Positions 41,672 through 49,787 of a stretch of 64,000 bases of DNA are shown here, piece by piece (position 1 is the first letter of the stretch; each line of letters opens with the position of its first letter). A program made the translations under genes and the position numbers. The stretch is from VXOI01 sp965197575. GTDB lineage: Bacteria; Chloroflexota; Dehalococcoidia; Lucifugimonadales; UBA3495. Location: NCBI GenBank assembly GCA_965197575.1, contig OZ240214.1:1674001-1738000 (forward strand), given 5' to 3'. Under the pieces are notes generated by a model that searched no databases, was not told where the DNA came from, and was given only the letters and a program-made list of their open reading frames with translations.

Positions 41672-41768
41672 TCTTCACCCGTGAACGCATCAATATGGAG
41701 CCTATTTTAGCACCTTTTTCGGCTATTGCTCTTTAATGCTTCTCGGCGGAGCGAAAAGGCGTCCCAGA

Positions 41769-42467
41769 TCAGCGCGGATAGCTGCTGGAGGCCACGCCGA
41801 ACAGGAAGGCCCCAACCACCGCCAGCCACATGCCGTTGACGATGCCCACGAATATCGCCATCAGTATCCCACCCAACAACATGCTTGCGCCCACCACCTG
41901 CCCGCACCGGGCCGCTACCTGTGTGCCCCGGCGGTAGCTCCCCGACAGGCCCCAGACCGCCGCGCGGAGCACCCGCCCGCCGTCCAGCGGATAGCCGGGC
42001 ACCATGTTGAACACGCCCAGGCTGAGGTTGCCCCAAGCAAGCACCCAGGCCGCCAATTTCAACTGCGGATTGTCCCCGCCCAAGAAATAGATCGCGGCGA
42101 ACACGCCCGCCAGGGCGAAGCTGCTGACCGGCCCGACCACCGCAACCAGGAACTCGATGAGGGGGCGATGCGGCTCCCGGCCCAGCCGCGACACGCCGCC
42201 GAAGATGAACAAGGTGATGCCGTGTACCGGAATCCCCTTCCGCAATGCCACGAGGCTGTGGCTGAGTTCGTGGACCAGCACCGACAGGAAGAAGAGCGCC
42301 ACGGTGATAATCGCCACCGGCAACCGCACGGCCAAGGGCCAAGGGGGCCACTGGTTGCCGAACTGCTCGAACAGCAGGAACGTCAGCAGCAAAAAGACGA
42401 ACAGCCAACTGACGTTGACTTCGACGGGTATGCCGAATACTTTGCCGAGGCGGAGTGAAGAGCCCAT
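41769..42467 (-). CDS. Site-2 protease family (M50) membrane metalloprotease
   Basis: A 232-residue integral membrane protease. VHELSHSL contains the zinc-binding HExxH in the third helix; NMVPGYPLDGGRVLRA supplies the Asp ligand. Five to six hydrophobic helices are visible. Members cut regulatory membrane proteins such as anti-sigma factors. The ATG follows the speB stop by 3 nt. Confidence 0.92.
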   Translation of the reverse strand: MGSSLRLGKVFGIPVEVNVSWLFVFLLLTFLLFEQFGNQWPPWPLAVRLPVAIITVALFFLSVLVHELSHSLVALRKGIPVHGITLFIFGGVSRLGREPHRPLIEFLVAVVGPVSSFALAGVFAAIYFLGGDNPQLKLAAWVLAWGNLSLGVFNMVPGYPLDGGRVLRAAVWGLSGSYRRGTQVAARCGQVVGASMLLGGILMAIFVGIVNGMWLAVVGAFLFGVASSSYPR

Positions 42468-42470
42468 GCG

Positions 42471-43361
42471 TCAATTATACGGCAAGAGGCAGGAGTAGGC
42501 GGTCAGCTTGTAGACCAGCTTGGCCGCGATGTAGGAACAGGCGGGCGGGCCGTCGCCGGGGGCAAGCTCGCAAACGTCGAAGCCGACGATCCGCCGCGAC
42601 TCGCCAACCCGGCGCAGCAGGCCGGTCAGTTGCTCCCAGGTCATGCCGCCGGGTTCGGGCGTTCCCACCGCGGGCATGAGCGCAGGGTCCAGCACGTCCA
42701 GGTCGACGCTCACGTAGACGGACTCATTCAGGGCGGCCACGATTTCGTCGGCCGGCAAAGCGCCGTCCTTCGGCGGCCAGCGCCAGACGGGGACCGAGTT
42801 GGCCCGGATGAATTCGTGCTCCTCTTGGCAGAGGCTCCGCACACCCGCCAGCGCCACCGGGCAATGGTCGTAGACCCGCCGGGCCGCCGATGCGTGGCCC
42901 CACGGAGTGCCCATATACTCGTCGCGGAGGTCGGCGTGGGCGTCCAGGTACAGCACGCTCAGGCCGGGGTAGGCTTCGAGGTGGGCCCGCACGCTGCCGG
43001 AGGTCACCGAATGTTCCCCGCCCAGCACACCGACGACGCGGCCGGGCCGGAGGTATCCGGCGACGGCTTGGCGCACCCGCTCCGCCATCGGGCCGGGGCC
43101 GCCCATGTGCGGTTCCAGCATCGGGGTGGTGTGGATGCCGACCTGCGATACGTCCGCATCCAGTTCGAGGTCGTAGTCCTCCAGCGCAGCCGAGGAAGCG
43201 ATGATGCTGGCCGGGCCGTCCCTGGCCCCGGCGCGGAACGAAGTCGTGCTGTCGTAGGGGACGGGAAGCAGGACGACGCGGGCGGTTTCCAACGCCGACT
43301 GGTCAGGAGTCAAGGCCAGGAAGCTCTGGTGCACCCAGGGCGGGCCGCCGTTTTCGGACAC
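42471..43361 (-). CDS. speB: Agmatinase/ureohydrolase family protein
   Basis: A 296-residue ureohydrolase. GGEHSVTSG, YLDAHADLRDEY and SVDLDVLDPALMPAVGTPEPGG carry the His/Asp ligands of the dimanganese centre. The start is GTG at 43361, 1 nt after the speD stop. Next to speD, and without an ornithine decarboxylase, it suggests the agmatine or aminopropylagmatine route to spermidine. Confidence 0.9.
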   Translation of the reverse strand: MSENGGPPWVHQSFLALTPDQSALETARVVLLPVPYDSTTSFRAGARDGPASIIASSAALEDYDLELDADVSQVGIHTTPMLEPHMGGPGPMAERVRQAVAGYLRPGRVVGVLGGEHSVTSGSVRAHLEAYPGLSVLYLDAHADLRDEYMGTPWGHASAARRVYDHCPVALAGVRSLCQEEHEFIRANSVPVWRWPPKDGALPADEIVAALNESVYVSVDLDVLDPALMPAVGTPEPGGMTWEQLTGLLRRVGESRRIVGFDVCELAPGDGPPACSYIAAKLVYKLTAYSCLLPYN

Positions 43362-43362
43362 G

Positions 43363-43794
43363 CTAGGCCCGCCGGATTCCCGGCCCGCCAGCCTCCAGCG
43401 CGGTGCGCTGCTGCTGCGCCTCGGCCAGGCCCTGCCCCTCGTCCAGCCACTCCAGGCCCCGCTCCAAGAGCCAGGTCTTGGTGTCCGCCAGGTCAAACAG
43501 GGCCTTGGCGTCGTCCAGCGCGCGCTCGTGGTCGAAAGGCTGGCAGGAAAAGATGTCGATGTTGACGTAGCTCTTTCGCGGGAAGGTGTGGATGCTGATG
43601 TGGCTCTCGGCGATGATGACGAAGCCCGAAACGCCCGAGTCCTCTGGCTTGGGCGCGTTGTATTCCAGCACCTTGGGCTCGGTGATTCGGGTCATGTCAA
43701 GGGAATCGGGGTACTCGGTCAAGAACCGACGGACCAGTTCCGTGTCCCACATTTTGTTGGTGTCTCCGCCGTATCCGTCGATTACCAGGTGCAT
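43363..43794 (-). CDS. speD: S-adenosylmethionine decarboxylase proenzyme (SpeD/SpeH)
   Basis: A 143-residue class 1B AdoMet decarboxylase. ESHISIHTFP contains the self-cleavage site Glu63-Ser64, whose serine becomes the pyruvoyl cofactor. The product supplies aminopropyl groups for spermidine. GGAGG lies 4 nt before the ATG. It is the first gene of the long minus-strand operon running to 39029. The C-terminal 20 residues beyond the core are unusual and hydrophilic. Confidence 0.93.
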   Translation of the reverse strand: MHLVIDGYGGDTNKMWDTELVRRFLTEYPDSLDMTRITEPKVLEYNAPKPEDSGVSGFVIIAESHISIHTFPRKSYVNIDIFSCQPFDHERALDDAKALFDLADTKTWLLERGLEWLDEGQGLAEAQQQRTALEAGGPGIRRA

Positions 43795-43863
43795 CCAACC
43801 TCCGAGTCAAGCAACAAAATGGGCAAATCAAAAAAGGGGGTTTCTTGGCAAAACCGGGTCTTT

Positions 43864-43892
43864 AGAATATCATCACTTGTAATCAAGTACAA
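43864..43892 (-). promoter_or_regulatory. Promoter of the speD operon, with a palindrome
   Basis: On the minus strand TTGTAC (-35, complement of 43887-43892), a 17-nt spacer and TATTCT (-10, complement of 43864-43869). The palindrome ACTTG-TAAT-CAAGT (43875-43888) lies between the boxes and would suit a repressor. The region is divergent with the ABC transporter operon, whose -10 (TACAAT, 43888-43893) overlaps it. Confidence 0.6.
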
Positions 43893-43958
43893 TTACTGTT
43901 GACCGTGCGCAGGGTAAAGCGTCGCGCGCGGTCTTTCGTTGTCTACAGGAGGGCCGCC

Positions 43959-44906
43959 TTGCAGCCGTCAGTTATCCAGGCCAGCGACGTGACCCACTAC
44001 TATGGGCCGTATCCGGCGATCCAGGACGTTTCCTTTTCCGTGAGAAAGGGCGAGGTGCTGGGCTTTCTCGGTCCCAACGGGGCCGGCAAGACCACCACGA
44101 TGCGCATCCTGACCGGCTTCCTGCCGCCCTCGCGCGGCAAGGTGAGCCTGGAGGGGTTCGACGTGGTGGAGAAGTCGCTGGAGGTCCGCAGGCGGGTGGG
44201 GTATCTCCCGGAGACGGTGCCGTTGTACACGGAGATGACGGTCACCAGCTACCTGAAGTACATGGGCACCCTACGCGCCATGTCGCCGGCCCGCATCAAG
44301 GTCCGCTTGGACGAGGTTATCGGCGTATGCCGGCTGGGCGACTACCGCAAGACCCAGATCGGCAAGCTGTCCAAGGGCTTCCGGCAGCGGGTGGGCATCG
44401 CCCAAGCCATCATCCACGAACCGGAGGTGCTGGTGCTGGACGAGCCCACTATCGGCATCGACCCGATCCAGGTGGTGGAGACCCGGAACCTGATCCAGGA
44501 ATTGGGCCGCGACCAGACCGTGGTGTTGAGCAGCCACATCCTGCCCGAAGTCAGCATGATCTGCGAGCGGGTGCTGATCATCCACGAAGGCCGGATCGTG
44601 GCGGAGGACACCCCGAAGAACCTGGCCCAAGGGCTGCAAGGCGTCGACCGGCTGGAAGTAGAGATCGGAGGGCCCGCCGCCCAGGTACTGCCTGCGCTCC
44701 GGGCTATCCCCGGCGTGGCGGAGGTCAGCCACCGGAACGTGCAGGGCCGCCACACCTACGTGGTCCAAGCCCAGTCAGGGCGCGACCTGCGCGACGACAT
44801 TTCGCGGGCGGTGGTGAGCAACGGCTGGAGCCTGCGGGGAATGCAGATGGTCGGCATGAGCCTTGAGGAGATTTTCCTGAGGCTGACCACCCAGGAGGAC
44901 CTGTAA
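43959..44906 (+). CDS. ABC transporter ATP-binding protein (Gld-like)
   Basis: A 315-residue ATPase. The start is TTG at 43959 with AGGAGG 6 nt upstream; a longer upstream reading has a basic, non-conserved N-terminus. Walker A GPNGAGKT (38-45), signature LSKGFRQRVGIAQA, Walker B VLVLDEPTIGID and the switch His (LSSHILPEV) are intact. The C-terminal extension (EVEIGGPAAQVLPALRAIPGV) is like GldA. It powers the permease encoded next. Confidence 0.93.
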   Translation: MQPSVIQASDVTHYYGPYPAIQDVSFSVRKGEVLGFLGPNGAGKTTTMRILTGFLPPSRGKVSLEGFDVVEKSLEVRRRVGYLPETVPLYTEMTVTSYLKYMGTLRAMSPARIKVRLDEVIGVCRLGDYRKTQIGKLSKGFRQRVGIAQAIIHEPEVLVLDEPTIGIDPIQVVETRNLIQELGRDQTVVLSSHILPEVSMICERVLIIHEGRIVAEDTPKNLAQGLQGVDRLEVEIGGPAAQVLPALRAIPGVAEVSHRNVQGRHTYVVQAQSGRDLRDDISRAVVSNGWSLRGMQMVGMSLEEIFLRLTTQEDL

Positions 44907-44908
44907 CC

Positions 44909-45622
44909 ATGAGAACCGTCCAGGCGGTGGCCTGGAAAGAAATCCAGATTTATTTCCTCAGCCCCACAGCCTATATCGTCGGCCTCATCTTCTTGGCGCT
45001 GACCGGGTTCTTCTTTTCCAGGGACTTGGGAGACCCCTTTCCGGAGGCGACGCTCAGCCCCTTCTTTCAAGGGTCCATCGTCATCTTCATACTGCTGGCC
45101 CCGGCCCTGACCATGCGCCTCATCGCCGAGGAGTCGAAGCTGGGCACTATCGAATTGCTCCTGACTTCGCCGGTGCGCGACTGGGAGGTGGTGCTGGGAA
45201 AGTACGTGGCAAGCCTGGTCTTTTTCCTGGCCTTGGTGGCGGTGTCGGCCTTCTACGCTGTCCTGCTGTTCGTGTTCGCCAGCCCGGACCCCGGCCCGAT
45301 ATATGCCGGCTACCTGGGGCTGGTCCTCTACGGCGCGGCCGCTCTGTCCATCGGGCTGCTCGCTTCCACCCTGACCAGCAACCAGATAGTGGCCGCGGTG
45401 GTGGCGATGGGCATACTGCTCGCGCTGTTCTTCGCCGACCTGGCCTTCGGGGCAGTGGGCGGCGCGCCCGGCGAGATCATCGGCCAGATGGGCCTCAAGG
45501 CCCACTTCGACGATTTCGACCGCGGCGTAATCGACACCAGGCACATCGTCTACTACGTGAGCGTCACCGCCTTCTTCCTGTTCCTGTCGGTGCGCGCCCT
45601 CGAGTCGAGGCGGTGGCGGTAG
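44909..45622 (+). CDS. ABC-2 type transporter permease (GldF-like)
   Basis: A 237-residue permease with about six membrane helices. KEIQIYFLSPTAYIVGLIFLALTGFFF and APALTMRLIAEESKLGTIELLLTSPVRDWEVVLGKY are the typical ABC-2 permease blocks found in GldF-like proteins. It starts 2 nt after the ATPase gene. Together with the next gene it forms the core of a GldAFG-like complex. Confidence 0.92.
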   Translation: MRTVQAVAWKEIQIYFLSPTAYIVGLIFLALTGFFFSRDLGDPFPEATLSPFFQGSIVIFILLAPALTMRLIAEESKLGTIELLLTSPVRDWEVVLGKYVASLVFFLALVAVSAFYAVLLFVFASPDPGPIYAGYLGLVLYGAAALSIGLLASTLTSNQIVAAVVAMGILLALFFADLAFGAVGGAPGEIIGQMGLKAHFDDFDRGVIDTRHIVYYVSVTAFFLFLSVRALESRRWR

Positions 45623-45623
45623 T

Positions 45624-47441
45624 ATGACCACGCGAAACGAAGAAGGCCCGCGCGACTGGCGCAGAAGGCGCAGGGGCCGTCCCCAAGCCCAGCCGTCGCC
45701 GCCGCCGGAACAGGAACCCCCGGCCGAAGAAGAGGAGGCCGTCCTCTCGCGGCCACTGGTCAGCTTCTTGGAGCCCGCCCTCGACGCCGTGGGCCTCTTC
45801 GGCGCGCCGCTGGTCGTCGCGGGCATCGTGGGGCTGGTGGCGGGCATTGTCGTGGTGGCCTTCGTCAGCTCGATGCGTCTCTACGGCTACATCGACATCG
45901 CCATCGGCGCGGGCCTCCTTGGCCTGGTCGGCGCGGTGTTCCTCAGCACGGTGGTCGCGGCCTTTCTGAGCCGCACCGGCCGTTACGGGATAAACACGCT
46001 GATCTTGATCGCCGCCTTCACCGGCATCGTCATCGTCCTCAACTTCGTATCCTTCGAGAACACCAGCCGCCTCGACGTGACCGCCACCAATCAATTCAGC
46101 CTGTCCCAGCGCACCAAGGACCTGTTGAGCGGCCTGGACGCCGACATTCGGGCCACCGCGTTCTACAAGGAACTGGAGCTGACCGAAGACGCCGACGTGG
46201 TGGCGCGCCGCAGCCGCGTAATCGACACCCTAGACGAGTTCGACGCCCGCTCCAGCCGCTTTTCCTACCGAGTGGTCGATCCCGACCTGGAGCCGGAGGT
46301 GGTGGCCAACTATTTCGGCGCCCGTCCCACCGGCTTCGTTGGCGAAACGGTGGTGGTGGAGAACCTGGACAACGAGGAGTTCGATTGGTTCCAACCCACC
46401 GATCCCAGCTTCGCCCAACTGGAGCAGGACCTGGTCACCGCCACCTACGTGGCCACCGGCGAAGAGCAAAAACTGGTCTATTTCCTGACAGGCCACGGCG
46501 AGCGCGGCATCAGCAGCCGCGGCCCCGACGGCTACGACGCCCTGAGAGAGGGGCTGGAGCAGGAAAACTACCAGGTGGCCTCTCTGCCGTGGAGCGTGGC
46601 CGCAGAGGAGGTGACGGTGCCTGACGACGCCGCCCTGCTGGTAATCGCCGGTCCCGTCTCCGAACTGCCCGAAGCCCACCACCTGGCCTTGGACCTCTAC
46701 CTGCTGGGGCTCAATCCCGACGGCTCCAGCCGCCGCGAAAACGGCAGCCTGATCTTCCTGGCCGAGCCGGACACGCCGGAGTCATTCAAAGCGTTCCTGG
46801 GACAATGGGGGATCATCTCGTTCCCAGGTTATATTCGCGATCTCGACCGGTCGGTGCCCAGCCTTCCACAGACCTTGAATCTCGTCGCCTTCAACCCCAG
46901 CGCCCTGGAGATCGTTGCTCCGACTGGGCAACAGCTCCAGAATGTGTACATGCCGGGGGCAGCCCCTGTGATGCCGTTGCCGTTTGACGAGTCGCGTTCC
47001 TATCTGCCGCTGGCCGCAACTTCCCCTAACAGCTACTTAATCGATGACCCGGACCGCACCGAACCTATTACCGAAGGCGAGGATGCCGATACTATCAACT
47101 CATTCTTTACGGCCATGCTCGTTCGCTCCACCGGCAAGGTTGGAATGCAGCCGCCCGCGGCTCCGGGCGAGGCCCAGGTCTCCGACATCGTCGTGTTCGG
47201 CGATTCCGACTTCCTGAGCAACACCGGCTACGGACGGGGCAGCGGGGCCAACCTGTTCCTGAACTCCGCGAACTTCCTGATGGGCGACTATTCGCTGGTG
47301 TCCATCCGGCCCCCGGCCTTCGCCTTCCGGGAACTCAACCTGGACCGCAACGAGTACGACTTCGTGCGTTTCGCGTCCTGGCTGTTCCTGCCGGGAATCA
47401 TGGCGCTGCTGGCCGGCTTCGTCTGGTGGGTGCGGCGGTAG
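45624..47441 (+). CDS. GldG-family protein (auxiliary ABC transport subunit)
   Basis: A 605-residue protein: N-terminal Arg/Pro/Glu-rich tail, several membrane helices (about 45-130), a large periplasmic/extracellular domain with FENTSRLDVTATNQFSLSQRT, FYKELELTEDADV and VYFLTGHGERGISS (the DUF4350/ GldG pattern), and a C-terminal helix with LFLPGIMALLAGFVWWVRR. In gliding Bacteroidetes GldG works with GldAF; in non-gliding bacteria it is a general ABC-associated subunit of unknown cargo. Confidence 0.88.
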   Translation: MTTRNEEGPRDWRRRRRGRPQAQPSPPPEQEPPAEEEEAVLSRPLVSFLEPALDAVGLFGAPLVVAGIVGLVAGIVVVAFVSSMRLYGYIDIAIGAGLLGLVGAVFLSTVVAAFLSRTGRYGINTLILIAAFTGIVIVLNFVSFENTSRLDVTATNQFSLSQRTKDLLSGLDADIRATAFYKELELTEDADVVARRSRVIDTLDEFDARSSRFSYRVVDPDLEPEVVANYFGARPTGFVGETVVVENLDNEEFDWFQPTDPSFAQLEQDLVTATYVATGEEQKLVYFLTGHGERGISSRGPDGYDALREGLEQENYQVASLPWSVAAEEVTVPDDAALLVIAGPVSELPEAHHLALDLYLLGLNPDGSSRRENGSLIFLAEPDTPESFKAFLGQWGIISFPGYIRDLDRSVPSLPQTLNLVAFNPSALEIVAPTGQQLQNVYMPGAAPVMPLPFDESRSYLPLAATSPNSYLIDDPDRTEPITEGEDADTINSFFTAMLVRSTGKVGMQPPAAPGEAQVSDIVVFGDSDFLSNTGYGRGSGANLFLNSANFLMGDYSLVSIRPPAFAFRELNLDRNEYDFVRFASWLFLPGIMALLAGFVWWVRR

Positions 47442-47451
47442 TCATTCACCA

Positions 47452-47516
47452 CAGAGAACGCAGAAGGTGCGGAGGGAATAGAGAAAATCTCTGCGTCTCC
47501 GTGATCTCCGGGGTTA
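47452..47516. repeat. Dispersed intergenic hairpin repeat, family A
   Basis: CACAGAGAACGCAG ... CTCTGCGTCTCCGTG, an imperfect inverted repeat filling the gap between the GldG and DUF4340 genes. Confidence 0.5.
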
Positions 47517-47529
47517 AACGGTCGAAACG

Positions 47530-48534
47530 ATGAACCTTAGACTTACGATATTTCTCGTGGTTGTGCTGCTGCTTTTCGGCGGCTTTTGGCTCATTCGCAC
47601 TTACGTCATCGACACCAGCGACCCGCCGGAGAGACTTCCTTGGCTGTACCACATGGACGAGGGCTCCATCGCCCACATCACCGTGGCCCACGCCGGTGAG
47701 GCGGCGGAGTACGGGCGCGCGCCGGGCAGCGTCACCTGGATGGTGCTGGGAGAGAAGGATGTCCCGGTGTTCAACCAGAAGTGGAGCGGGACGACTCTCC
47801 TGCTGAGCGGGCCTCGGGTGGACCGGGTGCTCGATTTTTCCCCGGGCCTGGCGAAATACGGCCTGGACCCGCCCGAGACGGTGGTCCGTGTGACTGATCA
47901 GACAGGCAATACCATCGAGTTTCACTTGGGGATTCCCACCCCCGACGGGCAGAACCAGTACGCCCGCTTGGCGGGCGCCGATGAGTTGTTCACCCTAGCC
48001 GAGCCTTGGGCGATGGTGGTCAACCGCTTGGCGCTGGAGCCGCCTTACGGGCGCCTCTACGAGGTGGACACAGCGGCCATCCGGGCCATCGAGGTCACTT
48101 CGGGCGAAGCCACGGCTACCTATTTCATCACCGAGACCGGGTGGATGCTGGACGGCCAGCCCCCGGCTCCGGTGACCGCCGCCTTCAGTGACTTCGTAAC
48201 CCTGATCGGCGGGCCCAGGATCGACCGGCTTTTGGCCCGGGACGTGGAAGACCCGGAGATGTACGGGCTGGAGCCTCCGGAAACCAAGGTGGTGGTGGCC
48301 CGGGCCGGGGACGTCCCCATAGAGTTCCATATCGGAAAGCTCACCCCCGACGGCGAACACCGCTACGCCCGAGTGATCAACACCAGCGACCTCAGCCTGT
48401 ACGCCATCCTGAACACCCGGATCGAGGGGATCAGCTCCTTGGCCACCGACCCGCCGCTGGCCGACGGGCAAGCCGAAGAAACCCCAGAGGACGAAGAAGC
48501 CGGGGAGGGCCGGGAAGCCGAAGACGGAGGATAA
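47530..48534 (+). CDS. DUF4340 domain-containing protein
   Basis: A 334-residue protein anchored by one N-terminal helix (FLVVVLLLFGGFWLI), with two similar beta-rich modules (compare YGLDPPETVVRVTD, near residue 114, and YGLEPPETKVVVARAG, near 246), which is characteristic of DUF4340. Such proteins accompany GldG-type ABC systems. The C-terminal tail is highly acidic (EETPEDEEAGEGREAED). Confidence 0.85.
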   Translation: MNLRLTIFLVVVLLLFGGFWLIRTYVIDTSDPPERLPWLYHMDEGSIAHITVAHAGEAAEYGRAPGSVTWMVLGEKDVPVFNQKWSGTTLLLSGPRVDRVLDFSPGLAKYGLDPPETVVRVTDQTGNTIEFHLGIPTPDGQNQYARLAGADELFTLAEPWAMVVNRLALEPPYGRLYEVDTAAIRAIEVTSGEATATYFITETGWMLDGQPPAPVTAAFSDFVTLIGGPRIDRLLARDVEDPEMYGLEPPETKVVVARAGDVPIEFHIGKLTPDGEHRYARVINTSDLSLYAILNTRIEGISSLATDPPLADGQAEETPEDEEAGEGREAEDGG

Positions 48535-48535
48535 T

Positions 48536-49780
48536 TTGAACGCCGAGATCGTATGCGTCGGCACCGAGTTGCTGATGGGCGAATTGACCGACACCAACGC
48601 CGCCTGGATCGCGGGCCGGCTGCCTGCCTTGGGGATCAAGCTGAACTGGGCGACCATCATCGGCGACGACCTGGGCCAGTTGACCGAGGGCCTCCGCAAC
48701 GGGATGGAACGGTCCGACGTGATTTTCACGACCGGCGGACTGGGCCCCACCCAGGACGACCTCACCCGCGAGGCCGTCGCCGCCGCCTTCGGCGAGACGC
48801 AGACGGTCCAGGGAGAGGTGGTGGATCAGCTGCGGGCCTACTTTGCGGCCCGGGGCCAGTCCATGCCCTCCCACAACGTCCAGCAGGCCCATCTCATACC
48901 GTCGGCCCAATTCATCCCCAACCGCAACGGCACCGCGCCCGGCTGGTGGGCCGAGAAGGACGGGACCATCATCGTCACCATGCCGGGTCCGCCGGTGGAA
49001 ATGCAGGCCATCTTCCAAGAGCACGTCGAGCCGCGCCTGCGGGAGCGGGTCACCGGCCAGGTCACCATCACCCGCAACGTGAAGACGATGGGCATGGGAG
49101 AGGGCGCGGTGGACGAAATCATGTCGGAGTATTTCGGCCACGAAAACCCGTACTTGGGCATCTACTCCAAGGCTGACGGCATCCACCTGCGGGTCATCGC
49201 CCGCGCCGCCGACGAGGCATCGGCCCGGGCCATGATCGCGCCTGTCGAGGCGGCAATCGAGGAGCGTCTCGGCGAATACATCTGGGGCTACGACGACGAG
49301 ACGCCGGAACAGGCCGTGGGGCGGTCGCTTCAAGCCCGCGGGCAGACCTTGGCCGTGATGGAGTTTTGCACCGGCGGGTTCCTGACCAACGCCGTCACCG
49401 AAGTACCGGACTGCCACAAGTATTTCCGGGGCGGCATCGTGGCCACCGGCGTCGAGTCCCTGGCGGCCAACGGCGTGCCTCCCGTGGTGCTTAGGAACCA
49501 CGGCGCGGTCAGCCAGGACACGGCCAACGCCATGGCCGTCACCGTTGCGGTCCAACTGGGCGCGGATTACGGTATCGGCATCGCCGGCGCCCCCGGCCCG
49601 GGAGAGCTGGACGGCCGGCCGATGGGCCTGGCCTTCGTCTCCATCGCCAAGACCGACGCCGCCGGCGCGCAGGTGGTCAAGGAAATGGAGCTGCGCGTCC
49701 CCCCGCGCCGCATCACCATCAAGCGCCGAATCTCCAACCAGTCCCTGATCGAGCTAAAAAAGCTGGTGGAGGCGTGGTAG
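48536..49780 (+). CDS. cinA: CinA family protein (NMN amidohydrolase/competence-damage inducible)
   Basis: A 414-residue full-length CinA. The N-terminal MoCF-like domain has EIVCVGTELLMGELTDTNA and FTTGGLGPTQDDLTREAV; the C-terminal PncC-like amidohydrolase has AVMEFCTGGFLTNAVTEVP and GIAGAPGPGELDGRPMG. It recycles pyridine nucleotides. The start is TTG at 48536 with GGAGG 6 nt upstream. It follows the DUF4340 gene by 1 nt. In the C-domain the usual SCTGG serine is Phe (EFCTGG), so catalysis may be altered. Confidence 0.9.
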   Translation: MNAEIVCVGTELLMGELTDTNAAWIAGRLPALGIKLNWATIIGDDLGQLTEGLRNGMERSDVIFTTGGLGPTQDDLTREAVAAAFGETQTVQGEVVDQLRAYFAARGQSMPSHNVQQAHLIPSAQFIPNRNGTAPGWWAEKDGTIIVTMPGPPVEMQAIFQEHVEPRLRERVTGQVTITRNVKTMGMGEGAVDEIMSEYFGHENPYLGIYSKADGIHLRVIARAADEASARAMIAPVEAAIEERLGEYIWGYDDETPEQAVGRSLQARGQTLAVMEFCTGGFLTNAVTEVPDCHKYFRGGIVATGVESLAANGVPPVVLRNHGAVSQDTANAMAVTVAVQLGADYGIGIAGAPGPGELDGRPMGLAFVSIAKTDAAGAQVVKEMELRVPPRRITIKRRISNQSLIELKKLVEAW

Positions 49781-49787
49781 GAGCGCC

